Assembly: GCA_040437565.1 (NCBI GenBank)
Contig: JBDOQK010000013.1
Span: 496,001 to 560,000 of the forward strand
Direction: 5' to 3'
Length of the DNA: 64,000 nucleotides
Source of the DNA: Albugo candida
Lineage: Eukaryota > Oomycota > Peronosporomycetes > Albuginales
Shown here piece by piece: positions 29,678-40,570 of this stretch. The notes under the pieces are model-generated. The model saw nothing but the letters and a program-made list of their open reading frames with translations. It made no database searches and had not been told where the DNA came from. Positions within the stretch are counted from its first letter, which is position 1, and each line of letters starts with the position of its first letter. The position numbers and the translations under genes are program-made.

Positions 29678-31840
29678 CTATGCAGGTCCGCCGCCACCTT
29701 CGGGTACAGTCCAATCAATGTACTCTTCGGGTGTTTTAATGGAGCAGCATTTACAGTGGACACAATTCTGTGCATTAATGACCAATTGAGGAATTCCATT
29801 TGCTTCGCTACCGTCCGTATATTCGTACACTTTTGCAGGGCAAAATCGTTGCTCCGGTCCAGCATACACGGGGTAGGAGACTTGTGTCGGGGCTGAAGCT
29901 AATTTTGGCTTGATACGCAAATGAGGCGGTTGGTCATGATTGTGATTTGTGCCACTACGCTGCAAATTTGACAACAAGTCGAAAGAGATGACTCCATCAG
30001 GTTTCGGATACTCGATTGGAGCAAAGTCTTTGGCAGGTCGTGTCTTTGCTGAATCTGGAATTTTGTTCGGGATCGTCCACGGCTCTTTACCTCTTGCTAT
30101 GAAAGAGCTGAATGCTGCGTGTAACAGACCAGGTAATAGACCATAGTGGAAAGCAGCGTGTACGTTCCGAACAGGTTTGAGTTCCTCGATAATCCATGAC
30201 TTTTCCACTGAGCTCTCGTAGCTATTGAGCAGTATCAGACATAGATATTGTCAATTCTTTGGAATGAGTCAACAGAGACGACTTACCTAGATATATCAGG
30301 TGGCGGCGCGGTGAGATCGATTTCAGCTGATTCGCCAGCAGTACTTGCTAATGCATTATATACTGCTTCCGCAGCCAGCATACCGGACTTCATTGCAGTA
30401 TGTGTTCCTTTGATCTTCACAGAGTTAAGAAATCCAGGTGCACATCCAATCAAAGCTCCTCCGGGAAATGTCAATTTTGGAATCGCATGATACCCTCCCT
30501 TTCGTATATGTCGCGAGCAGTGAAATTCCGTTCAAGAAACTGGATACATAGATTTTACCTCATTCAGACAACGCGCACCATATGCAAGACATTCGCCTCC
30601 ATCTAGCATTTCTTTGATCGAGGGATGCATTTTGAATCGTTGGAATTCTTCATAGGGATTTATATAGGGATTCTCGTAATCGAGTCCAACCACCAAACCA
30701 ATCTGAACCAAATCCTCTTCCATATGGTACATAAAGGATCCTCCAAATGTCTTGTCAAGTAATTTGTTTTGCAAAGGCCAGCCGAGTGTGTGCTGAACGA
30801 GCCCAGGGTGATGTTTATCCTTCGGAATTCGCCATACTTCTTTGACTCCAAGGCCATAAGTCTGCGGTTGTGTATCTTCACCTCGTAATTTAAACTTTCG
30901 AATCACTTCTTCACTACAAGAGCCTCGGCATCCTTCTCCAAGTAAAGTCTACGCAAAAAATCCATTGTATTTCATCCAATGCATCAATAGAGTCGAACGT
31001 ACAGTGCGTGCACGTAGTTCCATCCCACGGGCAAACGTGCTTTTTGGTTTTCCATCTTTCCCAATTCCGACATCTCTAGTCGCGATTCCGTACACTGCAC
31101 CATCTTCCCGGTACAACACTTGAGCAGCAGAGAAACCAGGATAGATCTCCACACCCAATTCTTCTGCCTGTTCTCCAAGCCATCTCGTCAGTTTACTCAA
31201 GCTGATAACATAATTTCCTAGATTGTGCTGGATGCATATAAAATTTCAGCAATCAAGACACAAATTCCATGTAAATGAACCTGTTGTGGTGGTAAGAGGA
31301 AATTTGGAAGTTTCCAGCTTTTCTTCTCCGATAGAAACAGAAAGGAATCTTGGGTGACAGGTGTGTCCAAAGGTGCCTTCTTCTCTTTCCAATCAGGAAT
31401 CAATTCATCCAGTGCACGAGTTTCAAAGACATTGCCTAATAGGTTCGGATCGATCACTCACTCTCTTTGTCATAATTTGAAGCGAAATGATACCTGATAC
31501 GATGTGAGAGCCAATCTCTGCTCCTTTTTCGATCACACACACTGACAAATCCGTCCCTTTCTCCAGCGATAATTGTTTCAAACGAATAGCCGCTGATAAG
31601 CTAGCGGGTCCTCCACCAACCTGACAACATCTTTGAGCTTGGATGCAACAAAAGGGATATAAGTATTCTTACAAGTAACACATCATAGTCCATTGCCTCA
31701 CGCGGCGCATTCATTTGCTCTTTTTCTTCATCCGTCAAAACAACTGTTGTGAAATGACAAACTGATGATCGAGTTGGATGGTTAGACCATCTCGTGATTG
31801 GTCGTTGCCTAGAAAGACTGCAAATTGATCGAAAAAACAT
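29678..31840 (-). CDS. ETFDH: Electron transfer flavoprotein-ubiquinone oxidoreductase (ETF-QO)
   Basis: About seven exons separated by introns of about 50-65 nt; exon 1 is 31840..31673 and exon 2 is 31620..31494. The N-terminus is an Arg-rich mitochondrial presequence. The FAD-binding motif reads VGGGPASL, where Ser replaces the last Gly of GxGxxG. Signature blocks follow in order: [100 protein letters not shown] and the C-terminal 4Fe-4S ligands CVHCKCC with [11 protein letters not shown]. The enzyme passes electrons from ETF to ubiquinone at the mitochondrial inner membrane. The C-terminus stops at GGGGPA, slightly earlier than in animals. The gene begins next to assembly gap 3. Confidence 0.92.
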
Positions 31841-31860
31841 ATCCTTCTTGCGGTCGCTTT

Positions 31861-32022
31861 ATTCGATCCAATTTATAATTGGTGTAGGAACNNNNNNNNN
31901 NNNNNNNNNNNNNNNNNNNNNNNNNNNNNNNNNNNNNNNNNNNNNNNNNNNNNNNNNNNNNNNNNNNNNNNNNNNNNNNNNNNNNNNNNNNATTCGATCC
32001 AATTTATAATTGGTGTAGGAAC
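31861..32022. other. Assembly gap 3 with duplicated flanks
   Basis: 100 N at 31892-31991, with the same 31 bp before (31861-31891) and after (31992-32022). It is in the 5' flank of ETFDH. Confidence 0.9.
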
Positions 32023-32872
32023 ACAATTTTGTTTTCACACTTTTTTGCTGTAGCCGACCAGCTCATTTCGCTTATGGACAGATTTCGCCAGCTTTTGAGA
32101 TGCAAATGACTCGCAACAGTCTATACTTTGCAACAACACAAGTATACAATGTCATCGGCACTAATTATACTCTATAGGAGCATGCATGGATGCAAATACA
32201 CCACGGAATTTGTAAAGAAAATAACAAGCGATTTTAGAAGCGATTCGATACATTATATATGCATCAGAATTTGTGGAATACAGGAAAAATCATATATTGA
32301 CTTGAAACAGCGCTTAAATTAAAAAAATTGTGCTTTTCAGTCACCACTACCGGCTTGAGACGAAAATCTCAACACATTATCAAAGTTGTTTTTGGAAAAG
32401 GTCGATAGGTATCCAACAGAGAACTAGCCTCGATGGCTTACCGTTGCCCTCTGATGGCTTACGGTTGTTCTCTGCCAAATATTCATTTTTCATCTACATA
32501 GCGTTGCTATTATTATCGTTTTCCTTATTTGGCAGCCTTTGATTCCACCGTCCTATCTTTAGTCTTACCCTATTGCGTGAGCACCAAACTTTTTTGCATT
32601 TCTGTTCACCTCAGAATGCCAGTGCCACAGGGTCTTATTCCAATTTAAGAAAGCGTCCCTAAATATCTTATCTCCTCCATCAAAATGGATAAATGAGCGC
32701 TTAAGGGACACTTACTTATCATCATCGCAAGTGCTCGATTTTCTCAACAAACCTTTAGCTTCAAGTCGCAAATAAATGGAACGGTGCGTTTAGAGATTGA
32801 TATATAATCAACCCTCCATACTAATGTCACATTTGTGTTCAAAGCAGCCCTTGCACTCCTAGAAAACGATTG
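32023..32872. other. Gene-free stretch upstream of ETFDH
   Basis: About 850 bp with only short frames. The one visible pattern is a two-copy tandem repeat of 21 bp at 32432-32473 (copies begin GATGGCTTA). Nothing else recognised. Confidence 0.5.
32432..32473. repeat. Short tandem repeat, 21 bp, two copies
   Basis: Two adjacent 21-bp units beginning GATGGCTTA, differing at three positions. Confidence 0.6.
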
Positions 32873-33572
32873 GCAAACGCATTAGAAGCAGACCGAGAGA
32901 ACTCGATTCTATACGCGCGGTACTGGAATCAGGATACTCCAAATGCTCAAGATGATAAGGATACAAAGCCCCTAAATTTGAAGACATTTTGTAGCGATTA
33001 TATTCACACAGTTGTGACACAAGTTTTGAGTCCCAAGAAGGCAGCAGTAATCAGATAAGAAAGATCAACTGATTGATAATATTCCCAATTCGATGAACTA
33101 TCCTACACTGTGTTGCCTCATCCCATTCACAGCGTGTCTTCACCGCAAAAACAGTCGAAATATTTATTTAGANNNNNNNNNNNNNNNNNNNNNNNNNNNN
33201 NNNNNNNNNNNNNNNNNNNNNNNNNNNNNNNNNNNNNNNNNNNNNNNNNNNNNNNNNNNNNNNNNNNNNNNNGCAAACGCATTAGAAGCAGACCGAGAGA
33301 ACTCGATTCTATACGCGCGGTACTGGAATCAGGATACTTCAAATGCTCAAGATGATAAGGATACAAAGCCCCTAAATTTGAAGACATTTTGTAGCGATTA
33401 TATTGACACAGTTGTGACACAAGTTTTGAGTCCCAAGAAGGCAGTAGTAATCAGATAAGAAAGATCAACTGATTGATAATATTCCCAATTCGATGAACTA
33501 TCCTATACTGTGTTGCCTCATCCCATTCACAGCGTGTCTTCACCGCAAAAACAGTCGAAATATTTATTTAGA
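32873..33572. other. Assembly gap 4 with 300-bp duplicated flanks carrying a short coding-like frame
   Basis: 100 N at 33173-33272. The 300 bp before (32873-33172) recur after (33273-33572) with about four substitutions. Both copies hold an open frame of about 60 codons ending TQVLSPKKAAVIR (or KAVVIR), with even amino-acid use and a possible acceptor site just upstream at 32846. It may be the last exon of a gene whose front is lost, but no family is recognised. The differences between copies suggest two alleles rather than a true repeat. Confidence 0.75.
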
Positions 33573-33648
33573 ATGATCTGTAGCTAAAACGATTGGCTGT
33601 ATCGAATATTGGTACAAGTTTTAAGGTGAACGCACTTAAAGCAGGTCG

Positions 33649-35704
33649 ATGTATGCGAGTCGATCGGATAGAGAACTTGTTCTCAATATTATTGACAGTG
33701 ATTTTGGGCAAATTGCCAAAGTGATTGCACAAGGAATTATACGATCAGATGGGCTACAGCTTCCAGGAATTATCGAGTATGTGCAGCGCACAGTAAAGCC
33801 GGCAGAAACCAATATGAGCGAGGTTGAATGATTTTGTGTGTCAAAGTCCGAAGCATCCGCTGACCCTTATATCGTAGATAAAATGCGGTTTGTTGAAGCT
33901 TTTGCAGCACAATTTGCTGATATTTAAACCAGTGGCATCACTTCCAAAGAAAAGAAAAGTCGAGCGAACGACGGAGACCACAAGCAACGCTTGTTATTAT
34001 GTGCGTTATGAGTCACAACTCAGTTCCTTTGTTGATAACTGCTCTCATCATTCAAAACAGATTGACATCTCAGAGGTCCTCTATCGGATCCACTTTCCTC
34101 GCTTTATCAATCAGGCCAAAAAAAAATTTGGCGATGCTGTAAGAAAAGCTGAATTTTTTAGGAATACGAATGCGTCGTGATAGCATACTTTATAGGGAGA
34201 AATCATCATGGAAGAGATTCTTGTAAATGGTAGAATTCGAATGGACGAATCAGTCGAGGTCATGGCGTACAGGCTTGCGGAATGCAGGCAAAAGAAGGAG
34301 AGTAATGAAGACGCATCAAGCATACCCGAGCGCGAGCTTCGAGATTGTCGTGAAGCTGTGAATTTCAAATTCGTGGAAATGGCCAAAAACAGATACATTT
34401 CGCGTGTCCATCCAGTCAAAATGGTCTTGACTCAACAGGAATCAAAGTCAATCGACTCGTTGGCAGAAAAACCATCCAACCGCGGAAATCACGCCAAACA
34501 GGTTGGCTCGAATAACATGATCAGACCAGAGATTTCTACGGAATCACTTGGAGATGAGCATGGAATTGCAGTACGCGTAAAAAAGGAGAAAAAAGTATCG
34601 CGTGGGAGCAATCTTCCAGTAGAGCTGATGATGCTCTTGGAATCACAAGAAATGAGCATGAATGAAGCTGCAGAAGAAGCAGAATATGACGTAGCGTCAA
34701 ACCCTTTCGCCAAAAAACGATCGAGGTTATCAAAACGAGCAAGACTTCCAAAACATGGCACAAAACCGCATGAAGCGCATACAGAATCAGATAACAACGG
34801 ACTGCAAAGTACTAATACAGAAATGGATGAGAAATCACTCGTTTGGCGTTGCGGTACTGACCAGCTCTTGCGTGAATTACGACACGATGCTTTTGTGCGA
34901 TTTGCAATGGAAAATGTCAATCACGTAGCTGGTGTGATTGTGTCCGCAATGCTTTCGTATTCCATGTCACACGAGAGGGAAAGCAACGAACCGACTTCTT
35001 TTCCCATGACGGCCAGAGAAATATACAAGGTCGATGAAGTCAAGCAAGCACTTCCGAAAGAAATAAAAGATACTTGGAGACTATTACTCAACTACCTTGC
35101 CGTCATGGTCAGAGACAAATCTGGAATGGTTACGAGAGTCGCAGCAGAAAAAGCAGATGCAACTACTACGCAAGGCGGAGACGGAGGGCAGTATGTTGTT
35201 CACATGAAAAATATCACAGACTATCTGAAACAAGCCACAATGCACGCCTACATTCAGGATAAATTTGGGGTGCAGAGCGCTCGAATCGTACGGCTTATAC
35301 TTGAAAAACGTCAATTGGAACAAAAAAGTATCGGAGAGTTGGCTTTGTTACCACTGAATGAAGCACGTCGTCGTTTATACGACCTCTACAGAGACAAACT
35401 AATACATTTACAGGAAATCCCCAAACGTAGCGACCATAACCCGGTGCACACAATGTATACGTGGTCAGTCAACACGTTCCACATAGAACGAGTTATCAGA
35501 GAACGTGTGCAGGACTCAATATGCAAATTGCGCTCCAGACGCGACTTTATAGCAAAGGAGAACAAGGAGTTGATCGCACGCTCAAGCCAGCTGGTGGAAG
35601 AGAATGATCTGGAGAAATTCGACAAGCTCAGTCAAGGTCTTGATCGCTTGGATCGTTCAATTTTACAATTGGACGAGAATTTGATGCTATACAGAGATTT
35701 TTGA
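33649..35704 (+). CDS. POLR3C: RNA polymerase III subunit RPC3 (RPC82)
   Basis: Exons 33649..33822, 33878..34138 and 34196..35704 (introns 55 and 57 nt), 647 aa. N-terminal winged-helix region: ELVLNIIDSDFGQIAKVIAQ, GLQLPGIIEYVQRTVKP, then the conserved LLQHNLLIFKPV and YRIHFPRFINQAKKKFGD followed by EEILVNGRIRMDE, which is the RPC82 signature pattern. The C-terminal half keeps RIVRLILEKRQLEQKSIGELALLPLNEARRRLYDL (read as two adjoining stretches), the heterotrimer winged helix, and a terminal coiled coil. RPC3 forms the RPC3-RPC6-RPC7 trimer that opens promoters of tRNA and 5S genes. Length is close to the family norm (about 530-650). Confidence 0.9.
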
Positions 35705-35945
35705 GCTTTGTTCCAAGGTACAGCTAATTTGCAGTATCAGAAATCGAAAAAGCGCTGTTTTTATCCCTACAGCTTTATTGTGAATGAGACATCTGAAAGT
35801 ATGAGCGATATGCGGGACCACCTGCTGGATACATTTGCTTGATAGATGGACTGACTGCAATATAGACCTTTTAGTGGCATCAAAGCATCTTGAGTGATGT
35901 ATCGAGGCATCTGGTGATTCATCAATACACAAACGATATACATTT

Positions 35946-38423
35946 TCATTCTGATACTTTACCAGTATTCAATTTTTCTGCCAAAGTCGACTCCATTCTT
36001 TGCAATTGTTTTGCAAGTTCATTTATCTGATTGGTATGAGTGTTTAAAGCAAGAACCATATTGCCCTGCTGGTTACGCAGTTGTTCTTGTGTATCGGTCG
36101 TTTGGTGTAAAAGCTCCAAGAGTTTGGTCTCAATATCGGATTGACAAATTTGAGCAAAAGGAGGCGGGTTGGTACGTGTGCATTCTGTGGAGGTCGTCTG
36201 TTGAGGAAGCTCTTCAGCGACGTTTTTGCTTGTCGTATGATGCTGACCCTGAGAGTCTACGTCATCAACTTGATTATTGGATGTCGGTATTACTACACTA
36301 ACGGGATCGATTGCTGTAGATAGCACGGATTGTGTCATGTCACCTTCCGAGTTGTACGATCTTGATGATATTTCAAGGAATTCATGCCCTGCACTTTTCT
36401 CTTGAGCCTGCAGTAACACCTCATCCAGCTTCTTCTTGACTCCTCTCACCACAGACTGTAACTGGTTGATTACTTGGACACATCCACACCGAGTTCTCGA
36501 ATCGAAGACTTCGAGAGCACCGATAATATGCCCGTTCGTCAGACGAATTGGAATGCCGGCATAAAATAGCGGTGATGAGTGATTGAGCCGCCAAGGATTT
36601 CCTGCAAAGCGGCAATCATGAGATAAATCGGCGCAAACTAGGGGCTTCCGGCTACAGCATGTATGTGCTGCAAAAGCCACCTTACGGTCGATTTTTGTTG
36701 CTTTGAAACTACCTTGTTTACTGCATACTATATAGTCATCAGCACATAATAAACCAAACATCGCCATTGAAGAATGTGTGCCTATTTTCGCCATCATAAC
36801 CATTTGATCGAGATATTTGGCAATTGAGCCTTCGGTTAGTGCATGAGCAAGTAACTCAGCAGATTTGAGACGTTCCATCTCATTCTTGCACTCTCCAGCG
36901 GATAGAAAAGATGTTGTGCCGTGCTTCCCTACGCCCTGATTATAACAAGGATACGGCACTGTGGATGCTTGCTGAACTGGAGTACAACGAGTATCCTTAC
37001 ACATGAGGCAATTAGTCAATTTGTATGAGATGTTGGGAGACATAGTCATCTCATTCTGATGTTCATCTTCGACGATCTCATTGCTCAGATGTGTGAGATT
37101 GTGTTTTGGGCTGTGAGCCAACTCATCCTCGTCGACACGATCAAACACCACACTGTACTCTTCGATCTGCATCGAAAACTCTTCTCCGTCGTCAAGTGTG
37201 CCAAGCATACAAGCAACACATAATCGAGCGGTTGTGTTGTCAGATAAACCATTTAGTTTTTTCACAACACCACAATGACCGCAGATAATAGAGCTACACT
37301 TTCGACACAGATATTTTCGCCGTAAGGGATTGAAGCTTTTTCCACACGTGGAGCACTTTTTTGCTTTCCTAAAAGCGTCATGGTCCAATAAGGATGCATT
37401 GTCTTTGTGCAGAGTCGAGGAACTGTCTTCAATGCCATGAGATCGCATGCTGAAAGGGTTATAATCAAGCCGGGGATTAGCGAATCCGATACCAGACACG
37501 GATCGATTACGGCTTACGTTGTTGTCTTTATCTATTTTTTCTGCTGACAGTGAGGATCGAGACGATGAGCCTACATTTCGATCTTGCCCATCAGAGCTCG
37601 CAGTAACAGAAGAAGTAGAGGAATCAAAGTATTTCCAGAATCGCTTTGTATCCATATATTTTTGAAAATGTTCCGTTGTGTGATTGTGTGAGCCTCTACA
37701 GTCTGTTATTGTATACAATTCCAAAGTGTCAACAAAATCCATTCTCCAAGTTATGTGATGAAAGTAATTCATATAGACCAACCTTTTGCCTAATGCGACA
37801 GCCTGTTGTCGATCCTTTGTAAGACCCTCAGTTATCAGAAATTGTACAATATCTTTTCCTGTAGCACAATATATGAACAAGTGCATTGTAATTTGCAAAG
37901 CTTCAACAGACAGATTCTTCTTAATACGAAATAATACGTCTTCTATGTCTGTGAGACCATAGTGTGGATCGGAGCCATACATTGTCAGTAACTTGATATT
38001 GTTGTCAAGTGCTTGGATCCACATTTCTCTTTCCTTTCCACTTTTGAGCCTCAATCGTAATTCGAGTTTTGACAAAATACCACCATTGCAAATGAGTCCA
38101 ATCTGTCTCGGATTCTTGTGCTCAAAATGTTCGTCATTGTGGTCATGTAAATAAATGCCTCTTCCTAATTCGATTCCGCCAACGCGACTAATGTCATTCT
38201 CACGTTTATAAATACTAAGCCAACGTCCTTGCAAGCGCACGTGATACGCATTCCATATAGAAAATGTCCCCGTTTTAAATTTCACTTCCATCATTCCGCT
38301 GCAATTCTGAAGGTGTTTGCTATAAGATGGGACAGAGGCTTTTATGATAGAAATTGGTACTTGTTGTGAGCTTTTTTCCTCCGCAGTGCACAAGTAACTA
38401 GCATTTTCCTTCTCTTTAGTCAT
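35946..38423 (-). CDS. PH-DEP-FYVE-like-GAF multidomain signalling protein
   Basis: Single exon, 825 aa, ATG at 38421-38423. Domains in order: a PH domain (about 44-150; begins MMEVKFKTGTFSIWNAYHV, ends EREMWIQALDNNI); a DEP domain (about 165-245; ATGKDIVQFLITEGLTKDRQ, LGKRLVYMNYFHHI); a FYVE-type zinc finger (about 350-405; CSTCGKSF, RRKYLCRKCSSIICGHC, RLCVAC) whose basic phosphoinositide patch is weakened (RRKYLCRKC instead of RRHHCRxCG); a GAF domain (about 530-665); and a C-terminal coiled coil. Such mixtures are typical of oomycete lipid-dependent signalling proteins. Likely role: membrane-associated signal integration on PI3P or other phosphoinositides. Ligands not known. It is convergent with RPC3, about 240 bp apart. 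Confidence 0.82.
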   Translation of the reverse strand: MTKEKENASYLCTAEEKSSQQVPISIIKASVPSYSKHLQNCSGMMEVKFKTGTFSIWNAYHVRLQGRWLSIYKRENDISRVGGIELGRGIYLHDHNDEHFEHKNPRQIGLICNGGILSKLELRLRLKSGKEREMWIQALDNNIKLLTMYGSDPHYGLTDIEDVLFRIKKNLSVEALQITMHLFIYCATGKDIVQFLITEGLTKDRQQAVALGKRLVYMNYFHHITWRMDFVDTLELYTITDCRGSHNHTTEHFQKYMDTKRFWKYFDSSTSSVTASSDGQDRNVGSSSRSSLSAEKIDKDNNVSRNRSVSGIGFANPRLDYNPFSMRSHGIEDSSSTLHKDNASLLDHDAFRKAKKCSTCGKSFNPLRRKYLCRKCSSIICGHCGVVKKLNGLSDNTTARLCVACMLGTLDDGEEFSMQIEEYSVVFDRVDEDELAHSPKHNLTHLSNEIVEDEHQNEMTMSPNISYKLTNCLMCKDTRCTPVQQASTVPYPCYNQGVGKHGTTSFLSAGECKNEMERLKSAELLAHALTEGSIAKYLDQMVMMAKIGTHSSMAMFGLLCADDYIVCSKQGSFKATKIDRKVAFAAHTCCSRKPLVCADLSHDCRFAGNPWRLNHSSPLFYAGIPIRLTNGHIIGALEVFDSRTRCGCVQVINQLQSVVRGVKKKLDEVLLQAQEKSAGHEFLEISSRSYNSEGDMTQSVLSTAIDPVSVVIPTSNNQVDDVDSQGQHHTTSKNVAEELPQQTTSTECTRTNPPPFAQICQSDIETKLLELLHQTTDTQEQLRNQQGNMVLALNTHTNQINELAKQLQRMESTLAEKLNTGKVSE

Positions 38424-40570
38424 GGTGTGTTTGTCACACAGTTAATTGTGCTCTCTGATTTGTACTTCTTTGAATGCGATAATTACTACGGGTAGTCACT
38501 CCACAGAGATGAATTGATTCTACTTTTGCTAACCAGTGGAAGCTGTTTTATGTGCGTGGGCACGATTTTTACCAGATCGCTCTGCTACGTGAGAGCCATG
38601 ATTACTTTTCATTGGTGGATAATAGCTCAAATTCTGGTAGGAGCAGACCGTTCTCAATTATCGCGTCTATGCATATGACTTCTTTCTGTGTCTCAATTCT
38701 TATTGTGAAAGACAAATTGGGAAAGATACTTACTCTACAAAACAAGCCAAAATCATGCTTATTGTCAAGTAAAGTGGACGTTCCAAAATGCGAGTAAATG
38801 AATTAATGGCACGCAGTAAATAAAGTTATATTGTAATCCAAGTCATGATCACACAAGGCAGGGAGAAATAGTATCCTTACATCGTTGTAATGCTCATCTT
38901 GAATGTATTCTTTGTGGCGACGCCATTGAGACCACATTGACGTATTATGCTTTTATTAGTGATGGGATAAAAATACTCTAAGGGTCTTGCATTTGGAAAG
39001 ATTTGGATTTGAGACAATTGTGAGTACAGCTTTCGGCCAAGAAATGCAAGAAATTCTGATTGCAAGGATTCCGATTCCACGCTTCCCCCCTTTTGGTAGC
39101 TATTTTGAATCGAACCCCACTCATCTCTGTCTGTCGAAAGAGCAAACAAAAAGGTGAAGGCGCCAACAGAGCACTTCATAGAACACGTCGATATGATATT
39201 GAGCTAAATATACCACATATAAAACACGTGCGTCTGGAGGCAGTGCAATATCCGGCATTTTTTGGAATCATGTCTCGTTAGGTATTACCAGCGACTCTTG
39301 TGGCGGAACAAGTATATTTCCAGCAATTTCCTATCAGGAAACGTCCGTATGAACAGGATTTCAAGGACGAAGAATGTTTCTGGTACATAACGACGATGAC
39401 ATGTATGAAGTAGGACACTGTAAGATGCTACTTATACAATCATTATCCAACTATGATGGAAGTATTGTAGCGAGTCTGGTCGAGTCACTGAACTCCGCGC
39501 GTGTCACATGTAGTCTGGATTCTCTGTGGCTGGTTGCTATTACCAAGTCGTCTTAAATCTGCACAACAGCTAATCAGCTGAGACCTCTGACGTTACGACC
39601 ACATCCCCTGCACGAGAATTTGGCAAACTTGCCGCTATGTCACGATACACTTCACAACGTAGCTCCTGTCACATCACTGCTCCTCCTCATAGGCGACTTC
39701 CTGAGAATAGATTTGTGCTTACCACAAGCGCCCAGCTCATGTAGATGGGATACTGGCAACAGACAAATGAATTGGGATGGTAATGCTATCTGGACGTGCA
39801 GATGATACCGTATCCGCGGATAGATAGCCATATATCTAGCACAGACAGTAAATATCTGCTTTTGGGCATTGTAACGACCAAATGGGAATCGACTATTGGA
39901 CATTCACAGACACGACATTTCAGTGCATTTTCTATCGAGGAAATCTCTAGAGGTACAGCGATAGCGAAATCGTTCTTCTTCATCTATTGGCAAGTAAAGA
40001 AAGAATTCAAGCATGCTTCATTGTGCAGCACTCGATGCTGTGGGACTTCGCTCTCATCACAGGCTAACTGCTTCGACTCAACCAGACAAGATGATCTGAT
40101 CCTTGATCCAGAATAGACAAAATTAATCAAGTTGTATGGAGTTCAAGTATGTTTGAGTGGTTCTCGTTGATCAAAGCCACATTAGACCTGCGGAGACACG
40201 TTCAGAACGCCAGGAACATCGCCTTAGGACATTGCATATGAAGCTGCATTACTTGTGCCATGATACCTGGGATAGTTTTGAGGAAGTTGTTGTGTACTGC
40301 GTGCTCAGGTCTCAATCGTACAATCTTTGGTAGGCTTCGAAAACTTAGGCGTCCTCGAAACGCATAGACTTGAGCGTATTGTGACACAAGGTCAAGGTTG
40401 GTGGCACTCAAGCCTGAAAACAATTCAAAGCACTTTCTTATGCAATATTCATAGCCTAGATCAGCTATATTATGGCATTTTTTGATACGTTACTGCCAAT
40501 AGCTACGGAAGGGCCTCGATAGAGTGAGGAAAGATAGCGCTTGATTCGATGGTCGATATGCTGCCTTTCT
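38424..40570. other. Gene-free stretch at the edge of the dense block
   Basis: About 2.1 kb with only short frames on both strands. The best is a 100-codon minus-strand frame with ATG at 39179 whose start (MKCSVGAFTFLFALS) resembles a weak signal peptide; not enough to call a gene. No element ends, tandem repeats or RNA genes seen. Confidence 0.5.

Noticed and set aside
34489-34920. 143-codon antisense frame inside RPC3
   Set aside because: Serine-rich shadow of the charged RPC3 linker on the other strand.
35767-35949. 60-codon frame overlapping the end of the PH-DEP-FYVE gene
   Set aside because: Starts inside the stop region of the upstream gene on the same strand; most likely in its 3' untranslated region.
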